The translations under genes were made by a program, and so were the position numbers. From positions 1 through 5,230 of the forward strand of contig JAOZOT010000267.1 in NCBI GenBank assembly GCA_029933115.1: a DNA stretch of 5,230 nt, read 5' to 3'. Under the pieces are notes generated by a model. The model did not search any database. It saw only the letters and a list, made by a program, of their open reading frames with translations, and had not been told where the DNA came from. Positions 1-5,211 of this stretch are shown here, one piece after another. The stretch's first letter is position 1; each line of letters starts with the position of its first letter. Origin of the DNA: Anaerolineae bacterium (GTDB lineage Bacteria; Chloroflexota; Anaerolineae; E26-bin7).

Positions 1-13
1 AGACTCAAGCAGG

Positions 14-865
14 TTATTCCTTCAGTCGCCAGGCGTGGGTGTAAATTCTCATCCGCTGTCCACGCAGGTAGCCAATCAGAGTGCAGTTGAGGTGTGCAGC
101 CAACTCGACGGCCAGAGACGTTGGGGAGGAGAGGGAAGCGGCCACCGGCAGACCCAAACGCACAGCTTTGGTCACCATCTCGTAACTGGCCCGTCCGGTG
201 CTCACCAGGATTTTATCTTCGAGGGTGATGCCTTGCAGCAGACAGTAGCCCAGGGCCTTGTCCACGGCGTTGTGCCGGCCGACATCTTCGTGTATGGCTA
301 CCAACTGGCCACGACTGGTAAAGATGCCGGCCGCGTGGATACCACCTGCCTCACGATATGCCCCTTGCTCCTGCTTGATTGTGGAGGTCAGCTTCAATAG
401 AGTTTTGCGCTGAACTCGCAGGTCGTTATCCAGGGGCGTAAGTTGGCCGGCCAGTTCCTCAGCGTCGGTTCGTCCACAGCCGGAGCGAACCAGGCGCACC
501 ACGTCCAGGCGCGGGTCCTGAGAGGCCGTCGGCGAGGTGAGGGTGATGCGCACTACGTTACGGGACTCTTCCAGACCGACCTCGCTGTCCTCCATCGTGG
601 GCAAAACCTGCCCGCAGTGGTGGACCAGGGCGATGTCGGCCAGGTCGGCGATGAGACCTTCGCTGAGGCAAAAGCCCACGGCCAATTCCTTCTCAGCCCC
701 TGGGGTGCGCATCAAGATGGCTACCGGCCGGTCGTTGATGCGTATCTCCAGAGGTTCCTCGATGATCACAGGGGCCAGCGCCTGCTTCGTGGACTCTCCT
801 CTGACCTCGGTTATCCTCCAGGGCAGCAAACTGATGCTGGCCTTCAATGTCAAGTCATCCATCAT
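14..865 (-). CDS. fdhD: FdhD, sulfur carrier/transfer protein for formate dehydrogenase maturation
   Basis: FdhD passes sulfur from a cysteine desulfurase (IscS in E. coli) to the molybdenum or tungsten bis-MGD cofactor, which formate dehydrogenase needs for activity; it is cytoplasmic. Counting from the chosen ATG, the protein is 283 residues (E. coli FdhD about 277). Family signatures are clear: EEPLEIRIND near 36-45, KELAVGFCLSEGLI near 59-72, GGIHAAGIF near 174-182, HEDVGRHNAVDKALG near 192-206, STGRASYEMVTKAV near 222-235, and PTSLAVELA near 248-256. The usual CxxC reads SGCGRTD: Cys130 remains, but the second cysteine position is Thr133. The open frame extends upstream to a TTG at 973, but that part lies over conserved uppS sequence. 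The tandem ATG codons at 865 and 862 overlap the uppS stop and are the best start. No Shine-Dalgarno site is seen, so translation is probably coupled to uppS. The TAA stop is 13 bases from the window edge, and no formate dehydrogenase gene is visible. Family call is firm; the start is moderately sure. Confidence 0.93.
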   Translation of the reverse strand: MMDDLTLKASISLLPWRITEVRGESTKQALAPVIIEEPLEIRINDRPVAILMRTPGAEKELAVGFCLSEGLIADLADIALVHHCGQVLPTMEDSEVGLEESRNVVRITLTSPTASQDPRLDVVRLVRSGCGRTDAEELAGQLTPLDNDLRVQRKTLLKLTSTIKQEQGAYREAGGIHAAGIFTSRGQLVAIHEDVGRHNAVDKALGYCLLQGITLEDKILVSTGRASYEMVTKAVRLGLPVAASLSSPTSLAVELAAHLNCTLIGYLRGQRMRIYTHAWRLKE

Positions 866-1610
866 CAGGGTGAGGGTCAGATGCCCGGGTTGCGAGTTGG
901 GAAGAGATGAGGCCGAATCGTCGTTCTCGCCGGCTGTACTCGAGAAGAGCCTGGTATAGCTCCTCTTTATCAAAGTCGGGCCAGTAGGTGGGGGTGATGT
1001 AATATTCGGCGTAGGCTCCCTGCCAGAGCATGAAATTGCTGACCCGAAACTCGCCGCTGGTGCGAATGATCAGGTCGGGGTCGGGCAGGCCTGCTGTGTA
1101 AAGATATTGGCTGAAAAGCGCCTCGTCCACCTGCTCTGGGGCGACTCCATCCTGAATGATGCGCCTGACGGCCACCAGGATTTCTGCCCGGCCCCCGTAG
1201 TCGAAGGCCACGTTCAGGATGATACGGTCGTTATCTTTGGTCAGCTCGATGGCCTCACGCACCTGCTTTTGCAGGGAGGGGGAGAGGCGATCCAGGCGGC
1301 CGGTGTGCCGCAGTTGGACGCCTTGTTCGTGCAGTTCGCGCAGTTCCCGCTTGATGGTTTCGCGCAAGAGGCGCATCAAGCCGCGCACCTCCTCTTCGGG
1401 GCGCCCCCAATTTTCGGTGGAGAAGGCCCAGAGGGTCAGAACCTTGACCCCGTACTCGACGCATCCCTCCAGCACCGGCCGGATGTTTTCTGTGCCGGCC
1501 CGGTGACCGGCCAACCGGGGCAGGCCCCGCTTCTGAGCCCAGCGGCCATTGCCATCCATGATTATGGCCACGTGCTGTGGGACCTTGGTCAGCTTTGGTT
1601 TCTCTTCCAT
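855..1610 (-). CDS. uppS: Isoprenyl transferase / undecaprenyl diphosphate synthase
   Basis: This cis-prenyltransferase adds isopentenyl diphosphate units to farnesyl diphosphate, making the C55 lipid carrier for peptidoglycan and other envelope polymers. The predicted protein is 251 residues (E. coli 253). Numbered from the chosen start, it shows MDGNGRWA at 18-25 with catalytic Asp19, GHRAG at 35-39, FSTENW at 63-68, NVAFDYGGR, and the IPP-binding region RTSGEFRVSNFMLW followed by AYAEYY. Arg183, Arg189, Ser191 and Glu202 keep exactly the spacing of E. coli Arg194, Arg200, Ser202 and Glu213. The frame is open upstream to 1661, but the ATG at 1610 has GAGGAGG eight bases before it and matches the family N-terminus. 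The conserved core ends at RRFG (230-233), followed by an 18-residue unconserved tail. The last 11 bases overlap fdhD. A strong terminator lies about 130 bases upstream, so uppS may have its own promoter or rely on read-through. Product chain length is assumed from the family. Confidence 0.96.
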   Translation of the reverse strand: MEEKPKLTKVPQHVAIIMDGNGRWAQKRGLPRLAGHRAGTENIRPVLEGCVEYGVKVLTLWAFSTENWGRPEEEVRGLMRLLRETIKRELRELHEQGVQLRHTGRLDRLSPSLQKQVREAIELTKDNDRIILNVAFDYGGRAEILVAVRRIIQDGVAPEQVDEALFSQYLYTAGLPDPDLIIRTSGEFRVSNFMLWQGAYAEYYITPTYWPDFDKEELYQALLEYSRRERRFGLISSQLATRASDPHPDDG

Positions 1611-1739
1611 AACTCCTGCCTCCTCGAGGATAGGGCCTGCGCTGCAGGCTCTGTCGTGCACGGCCTTCGGGCTGGGTCAAAGCTTTCAGCCCGGACAGTC
1701 GGGGGTAAAGGGTTCAACTGCGCAAGCCCCGGGTGGGTG
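1611..1739. other. GC-rich spacer between the terminator and uppS, no clear promoter
   Basis: This stretch lies between the T-tract of the terminator and the uppS start. On the minus strand it contains isolated -35-like words (TTGAAC, TTGACC) but no -10 hexamer at 16-18 bases from either, so I do not call a promoter. A short palindrome, GCCTGC-AGC-GCAGGC (1635-1649), could form a six-base-pair hairpin about ten bases upstream of the uppS Shine-Dalgarno site. No open frame here resembles a protein I know. The region may still hold a non-sigma-70 promoter that cannot be recognised by eye. Confidence 0.5.
1619..1625 (-). promoter_or_regulatory. Ribosome binding site of uppS
   Basis: The minus strand reads GAGGAGG eight bases before the ATG at 1610. 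A second AGGAG sits only two bases from the ATG. This site decides in favour of the ATG at 1610 over the 17-codon-longer frame starting at 1661. Confidence 0.75.
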
Positions 1740-1779
1740 AAAAGAAAAGTTGAGACATCGCCCGCGACGATACCTCAAC
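1740..1779 (-). terminator. Rho-independent terminator downstream of frr
   Basis: The minus-strand RNA reads GUUGAGGUAUCG, a loop UCGCGGG, then CGAUGUCUCAAC. This is a continuous 12-bp stem containing two G-U pairs, followed directly by UUUUCUUUU. Read on the plus strand, the two wobble positions become A-C mismatches and no U-tract follows, so the element is directional and acts on minus-strand transcripts. It lies 112 bases past the frr stop and 130 bases before the uppS start. It probably ends the rpsB-tsf-pyrH-frr transcript. Partial read-through into uppS-fdhD cannot be excluded. Confidence 0.85.
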
Positions 1780-1890
1780 CTTTCCCACGCTTGGTTTCCT
1801 CATGGAATGCTAGCGAAGCTCCGCCTCCAACCGACCAGGCTTCCGAAGCCTGGGCCGGATCTTGACTCAATTGTCAAAGAACGGCGGCCT
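1780..1890. other. Non-coding stretch after frr, upstream of the terminator
   Basis: This is the 3' untranslated part of the frr transcript. It holds the 1835-1853 palindrome, a short inverted repeat TTGAC/GTCAA near 1861-1876, and a stretch around 1782-1820 with CCCACGC and GCTAGCGAAGC. The last of these has the look of a degenerate dispersed intergenic repeat. A perfect TTGACA word on the minus strand (about 1871-1876) has no -10 partner at the right distance. No gene is supported here. Confidence 0.45.
1835..1853. repeat. Near-perfect palindrome in the frr-uppS gap
   Basis: CCAGGCTTC and GAAGCCTGG flank a single central base, giving nine complementary positions. As RNA it would most likely fold as a 7-bp stem with a 5-nt loop. 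No T-run follows on either strand, so it is not a standard terminator. It lies 38 bases past the frr stop and may stabilise the 3' end of the operon mRNA, or may belong to a dispersed palindromic repeat family. Confidence 0.6.
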
Positions 1891-2448
1891 CTAGATTTCC
1901 ATGATCTCCTTTTCCTTATTTCGGCCGATCTCGTCTATCTGTTTGATAAACTTGTCGGTCACTTCTTGCATCTCATCTTTGCCCCGATAGAAATCGTCTT
2001 CTGAGATCAGCTTCTCTTTTTGAAACTCGCGCAGGTCGTTGATCCCGTCGCGGCGGCAGTTGCGAATGGCTACTCTGGCTTCTTCCACTCGCCTGGCTAC
2101 GATCTTGACCAATTCCTGGCGGCGTTCCTCGGTGAGGCGGGGGATGACGAGACGGATTATCTTGCCGTCGTTGTTGGGAGTCAGCCCCAGGTCCGATTTC
2201 AAGATGGCCTTTTCGATGGCGGACAGGCTGCCGGCATCCCAGGGCCTGATGGTCAGCAGACGGGGCTCGGGAGCAGAGATGGTAGCCAATTGATTGAGAG
2301 GGGTCAAGGTACCATAGTATTCGACAGGTAACCGCTCTACCAGGGATGGTGAGGCACGCCCGGTCCTGATAGTCATCAGATCATTCTGCAAGGCCGTCAC
2401 TGCTTTGCTCATCCGCTCTTCGATTTCTTTCAGGAGCTCTTCAATCAC
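1891..2448 (-). CDS. frr: Ribosome recycling factor (RRF)
   Basis: RRF works with EF-G to split post-termination ribosomes into subunits so they can start again. The 185-residue length is exactly the usual one. Domain I, the three-helix bundle, is formed by the N-terminal helix (1-29) and the long C-terminal helices (about 105-185). The family motif TIRTGRASPSLVERLPVEYYG is at 26-46. Domain II spans about 31-104 and includes the conserved LTIRPWD and LGLTPNNDGKIIRL. The ARVAIRNCRRD block near 124-134 carries the arginines that contact 23S rRNA in studied RRFs (Arg129 and Arg132 align with E. coli). The start is GTG, with AAGGAG nine bases upstream. The gene follows pyrH after 39 bases, the usual arrangement. 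It ends with TAG and is followed by a 280-base gap with a terminator, so it is probably the last gene of the main operon. Confidence 0.97.
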   Translation of the reverse strand: MIEELLKEIEERMSKAVTALQNDLMTIRTGRASPSLVERLPVEYYGTLTPLNQLATISAPEPRLLTIRPWDAGSLSAIEKAILKSDLGLTPNNDGKIIRLVIPRLTEERRQELVKIVARRVEEARVAIRNCRRDGINDLREFQKEKLISEDDFYRGKDEMQEVTDKFIKQIDEIGRNKEKEIMEI

Positions 2449-2457
2449 TGTGACTGT

Positions 2458-2463
2458 CTCCTT
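2458..2463 (-). promoter_or_regulatory. Ribosome binding site of frr
   Basis: AAGGAG on the minus strand lies nine bases before the GTG at 2448. It supports the GTG start, which also gives the standard 185-residue RRF. Confidence 0.75.
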
Positions 2464-2487
2464 GTGTCTTTTGCACCTGCGGGAGGA

Positions 2488-3198
2488 CTATCTGCAAATG
2501 ATAGTGCCGACCGGCTCACCCAAAACAGCCTGCTCGATGCTATCGGCCTTCCACAAATTGACGACGATGATGGGCAGGTCGTTGTCCATGCAAAGAGAAA
2601 TGGCCGTGCTATCCAACACTCCTATACGCAGGTTGAGAGCTTCGATATAGCTCAGGCAGTCGAATTTCTTGGCGTTGGGATTAATCGAGGGGTCTTCGGC
2701 GTAGACGGCGTCCACCTTGGTAGCTTTGATGAGAACCTCGGCGTCTATTTCCATGGCTCGCAGAGCGGCAGCGGTGTCGGTGGTGAAATAAGGATTGCCC
2801 GTGCCTGCTCCGATGATGACCACCCGGCCCTTCTCCAGGTGACGGATGGCCCGCAACCGGATGTAAGGCTCGGCCACGGCCCGCATTTCAATGGAGGTCT
2901 GGACGCGGGTGGTTACCCCGATTCTCTCCAGGGCGTCTTGCAAGGCCAGGGCGTTCATCACTGTGGCCAACATGCCCATGTGGTCGGCGGTGGCTCTTTC
3001 CATGCCGTGGGCCAGGCCGTCTTTGCCCCGCCAAAGGTTGCCGGCTCCGAGGACGATGGCGATTTGCACTTCGTGGTCTCTGACCCGCTTGATTTTGGCG
3101 GCTACCTCTTCGGCCCTTTGAGGGTCAATGCCATAACCCGAGGGGCCGGCCAGGGCCTCTCCACCCAGTTTCAGCATAATCCGTCTGTATTTGACCAC
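2488..3198 (-). CDS. pyrH: Uridylate (UMP) kinase
   Basis: PyrH phosphorylates UMP to UDP with ATP in pyrimidine nucleotide synthesis. It is a hexameric member of the amino-acid-kinase fold, typically activated by GTP and inhibited by UTP. From the chosen GTG the protein is 236 residues (E. coli 241). Visible motifs are YRRIMLKLGGEAL at 4-16 (phosphate-binding lysine Lys10), VLGAGNLWRG at 49-58, TADHMGMLATVMNALA at 70-85, GAGTGNPYFTTDTAAALRA at 130-148, IKATKVDAVYAEDP at 157-170 (nucleotide site) and a C-terminal GEPVGTIICR. Two glycine-loop details differ from E. coli: LGGEA instead of LSGEA, and GAGN instead of GGGN. The frame is open upstream to 3279, but the extra 27 residues match nothing in the family, and GGAGGT sits ten bases before the GTG at 3198. 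It lies 105 bases after tsf and 39 before frr, so it is co-transcribed with translation genes as in many bacteria. Confidence 0.96.
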   Translation of the reverse strand: MVKYRRIMLKLGGEALAGPSGYGIDPQRAEEVAAKIKRVRDHEVQIAIVLGAGNLWRGKDGLAHGMERATADHMGMLATVMNALALQDALERIGVTTRVQTSIEMRAVAEPYIRLRAIRHLEKGRVVIIGAGTGNPYFTTDTAAALRAMEIDAEVLIKATKVDAVYAEDPSINPNAKKFDCLSYIEALNLRIGVLDSTAISLCMDNDLPIIVVNLWKADSIEQAVLGEPVGTIICR

Positions 3199-3208
3199 TG
3201 ATGCCTGT

Positions 3209-3214
3209 ACCTCC
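3209..3214 (-). promoter_or_regulatory. Ribosome binding site of pyrH
   Basis: GGAGGT on the minus strand lies ten bases before the GTG at 3198. The spacing is slightly long but usable. It selects this GTG over the alternative upstream GTG at about 3216, which would place the Shine-Dalgarno site inside the coding frame. Confidence 0.65.
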
Positions 3215-3303
3215 ACCGGGCGGTTGAAGAGCCCTGGATTCAAGAGGCACGCTGCGCCGCGTGATCCGGACCCGGCCACCCGCTCGCCTGGTTGCGCTGC
3301 TGC

Positions 3304-3927
3304 CTAGCCTGAGCCTGGCTGAGGAGCGCCGATTTCTTCCCCCAGCTCGAATCTGACAAAGCGCCGCACCACGATATTCTCACCCAGTTTGGCGGCTGCC
3401 TGGGTGACCACATCCTGTACGGTGAGACCATCGTCTTTAATGAAAGGCTGTTGCATGAGGCAGACCTCTTGGTAGTACTTTTGCAACTTGCCTTCGACGA
3501 TTTTGTCTATTACGTGCTCTGGCTTGCCCGAATCTTTCATCTGAGCCCGGTAGATCTTTTTTTTGGCTTCGATGACCTCGGCCGGAATGTCTTCGGGAAG
3601 CAGATACCTGGGTTTGGCTGCTACCACCTGCATGGCCAAATCGTGAGCCAAGGCCAAAAAGTCGTCGGTCCTGGCCACAAAGTCTGTCTCGCAATTGACT
3701 TCTACCAGGGCAGCCACACGGTTGCCGGCGTGAACGTAGCTGCCTATAATGCCTTCGTTGGCGGCCCGGCCGGCCCTCTTGGCCGCTGCGGCCAGGCCCT
3801 TTTGTCGCAGATACTCGACAGCCTTATCAAAATCGCCGTCCGTTTTTTGGAGAGCATTCTTGCAATCCAGAACTCCCGCTCCGGTTGCCTCTCGCAATTC
3901 TTTCACCATTGCCGTAGTGATTTTCAA
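3304..3927 (-). CDS. tsf: Translation elongation factor Ts, short form
   Basis: EF-Ts is the guanine-nucleotide exchange factor that removes GDP from EF-Tu. The protein has 207 residues, against 283 in E. coli and about 196 in Thermus, so this is the short type with a reduced core. The N-terminal UBA-like domain (about 1-55) carries VKELREATGAGVLDCKNAL at 8-26. CETDFVAR at 79-86 contains Asp82 and Phe83, which match the E. coli Asp80-Phe81 pair that inserts into EF-Tu. Later family blocks are SGKPEHVIDKIVEGKLQKYY at 133-152, QPFIKDDGLTV at 160-170 and the closing ENIVVRRFVRFELGEEIG at 183-200. The start is a TTG: the family N-terminus (E. coli MAEITASLVKELR) aligns with MKITTAMVKELR, and GGAGGT lies ten bases upstream. 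An internal ATG at 3909 has no Shine-Dalgarno site and would cut off the first six residues. The gene follows rpsB by 67 bases, the classic S2/EF-Ts pairing. Confidence 0.97.
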   Translation of the reverse strand: MKITTAMVKELREATGAGVLDCKNALQKTDGDFDKAVEYLRQKGLAAAAKRAGRAANEGIIGSYVHAGNRVAALVEVNCETDFVARTDDFLALAHDLAMQVVAAKPRYLLPEDIPAEVIEAKKKIYRAQMKDSGKPEHVIDKIVEGKLQKYYQEVCLMQQPFIKDDGLTVQDVVTQAAAKLGENIVVRRFVRFELGEEIGAPQPGSG

Positions 3928-3937
3928 TGTGGATGTA

Positions 3938-3945
3938 ACCTCCCC
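3938..3945 (-). promoter_or_regulatory. Ribosome binding site of tsf
   Basis: The minus strand reads GGGGAGGT ten bases before the TTG at 3927. The strong Shine-Dalgarno match may compensate for the weak TTG codon. It supports TTG at 3927 over the ATG six codons further in. Confidence 0.7.
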
Positions 3946-3994
3946 TAGAAATTCGTTGGAATCGTCCTATTTGTGTGCTTGTCTGCTGTGGTTG

Positions 3995-4981
3995 TCAGGC
4001 TTCTTCCGTCTCCTCGACCGCCTCGTCGGATGGCACTGCGGCGCTGCTGGATTCTCCCTCTGTCTCTTCTGTGATTTCGGTGGTCTCCAAGGTAGTTTCT
4101 TCTTCAGCTTCAATGGGCTCTTCGGTGACCTCCTCCACCTCTCCTTCGGGCTCTATTTCAAACTCGATCTCCATCTCTTCGACCTCTTCTTCAAAGTCGC
4201 CCATCTCTCGGAGTTTGGCCAGAGTAGAGGCTCCAAGATACAGCTCGTCCCTTTCCTCGACTCCTTCCAGTTCCTCTTCCTCCGCCATCGTCGCTGCCCG
4301 GATCTGCTGTCCCTCTAGAACAGCGTCGGCTATTTTGCTGGTGATTAACTTGATAGCCCGAATGGCGTCGTCATTGGCCGGGATGACGTAATCAATAGGG
4401 TCGGGGTCACAGTTGGTGTCTACCATAGCTACGATGGGGATGCCCAGCTTGTTGGCTTCTCTGACGGCGATGGCCTCGCGCCGGACATCGGCAATAAAGA
4501 CCAAACTCGGCAAGCGCCGCATCTCCTTGAGTCCACCCAGCCTTCGGTTCAATTTATCAATTTGCCGTTGTAGGCCCAGGGCCTCTTTCTTGGGCAATCG
4601 GCTGAATTCACCCAATTCCTGCCGTCTTTCCAGGCTGAGAAGATAATCAATGCGCTGGCGAATGGTCCGAAAGTTGGTCAATGTGCCACCCAGCCAGCGC
4701 TGATTGACATAGGGCATACCGCATCTCTGGGCTTCTGAGGCGATACTTTCCTGGGCTTGCCTTTTGGTGCTGGCAAAGAGGACTGTACCTCCCTCGGCTA
4801 CGGTATCTCTGACTACGCTGTAAGCTTCTTCCAGCTTGGCCATAGTCTGCTGCAAGTCAATGATGTGGATGTCATTGCGCTCTGTGAAGATGTACGGTTT
4901 CATTTTGGGGTTCCAACGCCTGGCGCGATGGCCAAAGTGGACACCCGCTTCCAATAGCTCTTTCATTGAAACAACCGGCAC
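3995..4981 (-). CDS. rpsB: 30S ribosomal protein S2 with long acidic C-terminal tail
   Basis: S2 is a late-assembling protein on the back of the 30S subunit, between head and body, close to S1 in species that have it. The conserved part (about 1-230) shows MKELLEAGVHFGHRARRWNPKMKPYIF at 6-32, the coiled-coil segment (about 101-155) with RWLGGTLTNF at 95-104, and PSLVFIADVRREAIAVREANKLGIPIVAMVDTNCDP at 158-193, followed by IDYVIPANDDAIRAIKLI. Total length is 328 residues against 241 in E. coli. The surplus is a tail from about 233 to 328 in which roughly 40 of 96 residues are Asp or Glu, with only three basic residues and many Thr and Ser near the end; it is probably disordered. The start is GTG with AGGAGG five bases upstream, and the family N-terminus (E. 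coli MATVSM) aligns with MPVVSM. It is first in the operon, behind a sigma-70-like promoter and a structured leader. Confidence 0.97.
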   Translation of the reverse strand: MPVVSMKELLEAGVHFGHRARRWNPKMKPYIFTERNDIHIIDLQQTMAKLEEAYSVVRDTVAEGGTVLFASTKRQAQESIASEAQRCGMPYVNQRWLGGTLTNFRTIRQRIDYLLSLERRQELGEFSRLPKKEALGLQRQIDKLNRRLGGLKEMRRLPSLVFIADVRREAIAVREANKLGIPIVAMVDTNCDPDPIDYVIPANDDAIRAIKLITSKIADAVLEGQQIRAATMAEEEELEGVEERDELYLGASTLAKLREMGDFEEEVEEMEIEFEIEPEGEVEEVTEEPIEAEEETTLETTEITEETEGESSSAAVPSDEAVEETEEA

Positions 4982-5098
4982 TTTTTCCTCCTGGGTTCGT
5001 TATTCTTCCGCCCTTATCGTTCTGACAGGGGAACCGATTTGTATTCGGCACGCCCCCCGCAGTTAAAGAGCGTGCTTAGTGGTAATTCCTTACCCAAA
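4982..5098 (-). promoter_or_regulatory. Structured 5' leader of the rpsB operon, possible autoregulatory RNA
   Basis: From the predicted transcription start (about 5097) to the rpsB GTG there are about 115 untranslated bases. The minus-strand RNA can form a helix GGUAA-GGAA-UUACC (5081-5094), a 5-bp stem closed by a GNRA-type tetraloop. A second helix pairs GCACGC with GCGUGC (5070-5075 with 5048-5053) around a 16-nt loop. A weaker third helix pairs CCCU with AGGG, plus UUC with GAA across a bulge (5006-5033). The leader ends in the AGGAGG site. In E. coli, S2 represses its own rpsB-tsf operon through the leader; the same is inferred here from position and structure only. I do not recognise this as a known leader family. 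Confidence 0.4.
4987..4992 (-). promoter_or_regulatory. Ribosome binding site of rpsB
   Basis: A perfect AGGAGG on the minus strand lies five bases before the GTG at 4981. This is the strongest ribosome binding site in the window, and it supports the GTG over the ATG five codons downstream. Confidence 0.85.
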
Positions 5099-5103
5099 AA
5101 CTT

Positions 5104-5132
5104 AGTATAACACAGAGTTAGTTATCTTGCAA
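5104..5132 (-). promoter_or_regulatory. Sigma-70-type promoter of the rpsB-tsf-pyrH-frr operon
   Basis: On the minus strand the -35 box is TTGCAA (5127-5132, four of six consensus bases). The spacer is exactly 17 bases, and the -10 box is TATACT (5104-5109, five of six). TGT directly before the -10 makes an extended -10 element. The surrounding AT-rich patch stands out in a GC-rich sequence. Transcription should start near 5097. Position, orientation and spacing all fit the housekeeping operon below. Confidence 0.72.
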
Positions 5133-5147
5133 ATCTAGCGTGGGCAG

Positions 5148-5169
5148 TGACCCTCCCGCAGGGTTCGCA
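5148..5169. repeat. Direct repeat unit, copy 1
   Basis: A 22-base unit beginning TGACCCTCCCGC and ending GGGTTCGCA. It recurs at 5190-5211 with a single difference (A at 5160, G at 5202), with a 42-base offset between copies. It lies just upstream of the rpsB promoter. It does not resemble a CRISPR repeat array, because only two direct copies are present and the unit pairs with an inverted copy. Confidence 0.8.
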
Positions 5170-5189
5170 TTGCGCTCGCCGGCAGTTGT

Positions 5190-5211
5190 TGACCCTCCCG
5201 CGGGGTTCGCA
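5190..5211. repeat. Direct repeat unit, copy 2
   Basis: Second copy of the 22-base unit, 21 of 22 bases identical to copy 1. Its core also forms one arm of the inverted repeat that ends at 5225. Confidence 0.8.

Noticed and set aside
443..910. Plus-strand open frames opposite fdhD
   Set aside because: Translations are low-complexity antisense readings of FdhD motifs, and the minus-strand gene is conserved end to end.
866..973. 36-residue N-terminal extension of FdhD starting at a TTG
   Set aside because: It overlaps the conserved C-terminal core of UppS in another frame, lacks family similarity and has no ribosome binding site. The ATG at 865 fits the FdhD length.
1107..1865. 252-codon open frame on the plus strand opposite uppS
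   Set aside because: It is antisense to the strongly conserved uppS, its translation resembles no known family, and it has no convincing ribosome binding site. GC-rich codon bias explains the lack of stops.
1861..1880. Perfect TTGACA -35 word after frr, as a uppS promoter
   Set aside because: No -10-like hexamer occurs at 16-18 bases, and any transcript would meet the terminator at 1740-1779 before reaching uppS.
2464..3201. 245-codon open frame on the plus strand opposite pyrH
   Set aside because: It is a mirror of pyrH coding sequence with no recognisable domain. The conserved minus-strand gene accounts for the region.
3248..3263. Small hairpin CACGC/GCGTG in the tsf-pyrH gap
   Set aside because: A five-base-pair stem in GC-rich sequence without a T-tract is expected by chance.
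3199..3279. 27-residue N-terminal extension of PyrH
   Set aside because: It has no counterpart in UMP kinases, and the Shine-Dalgarno site at 3209-3214 would lie inside it.
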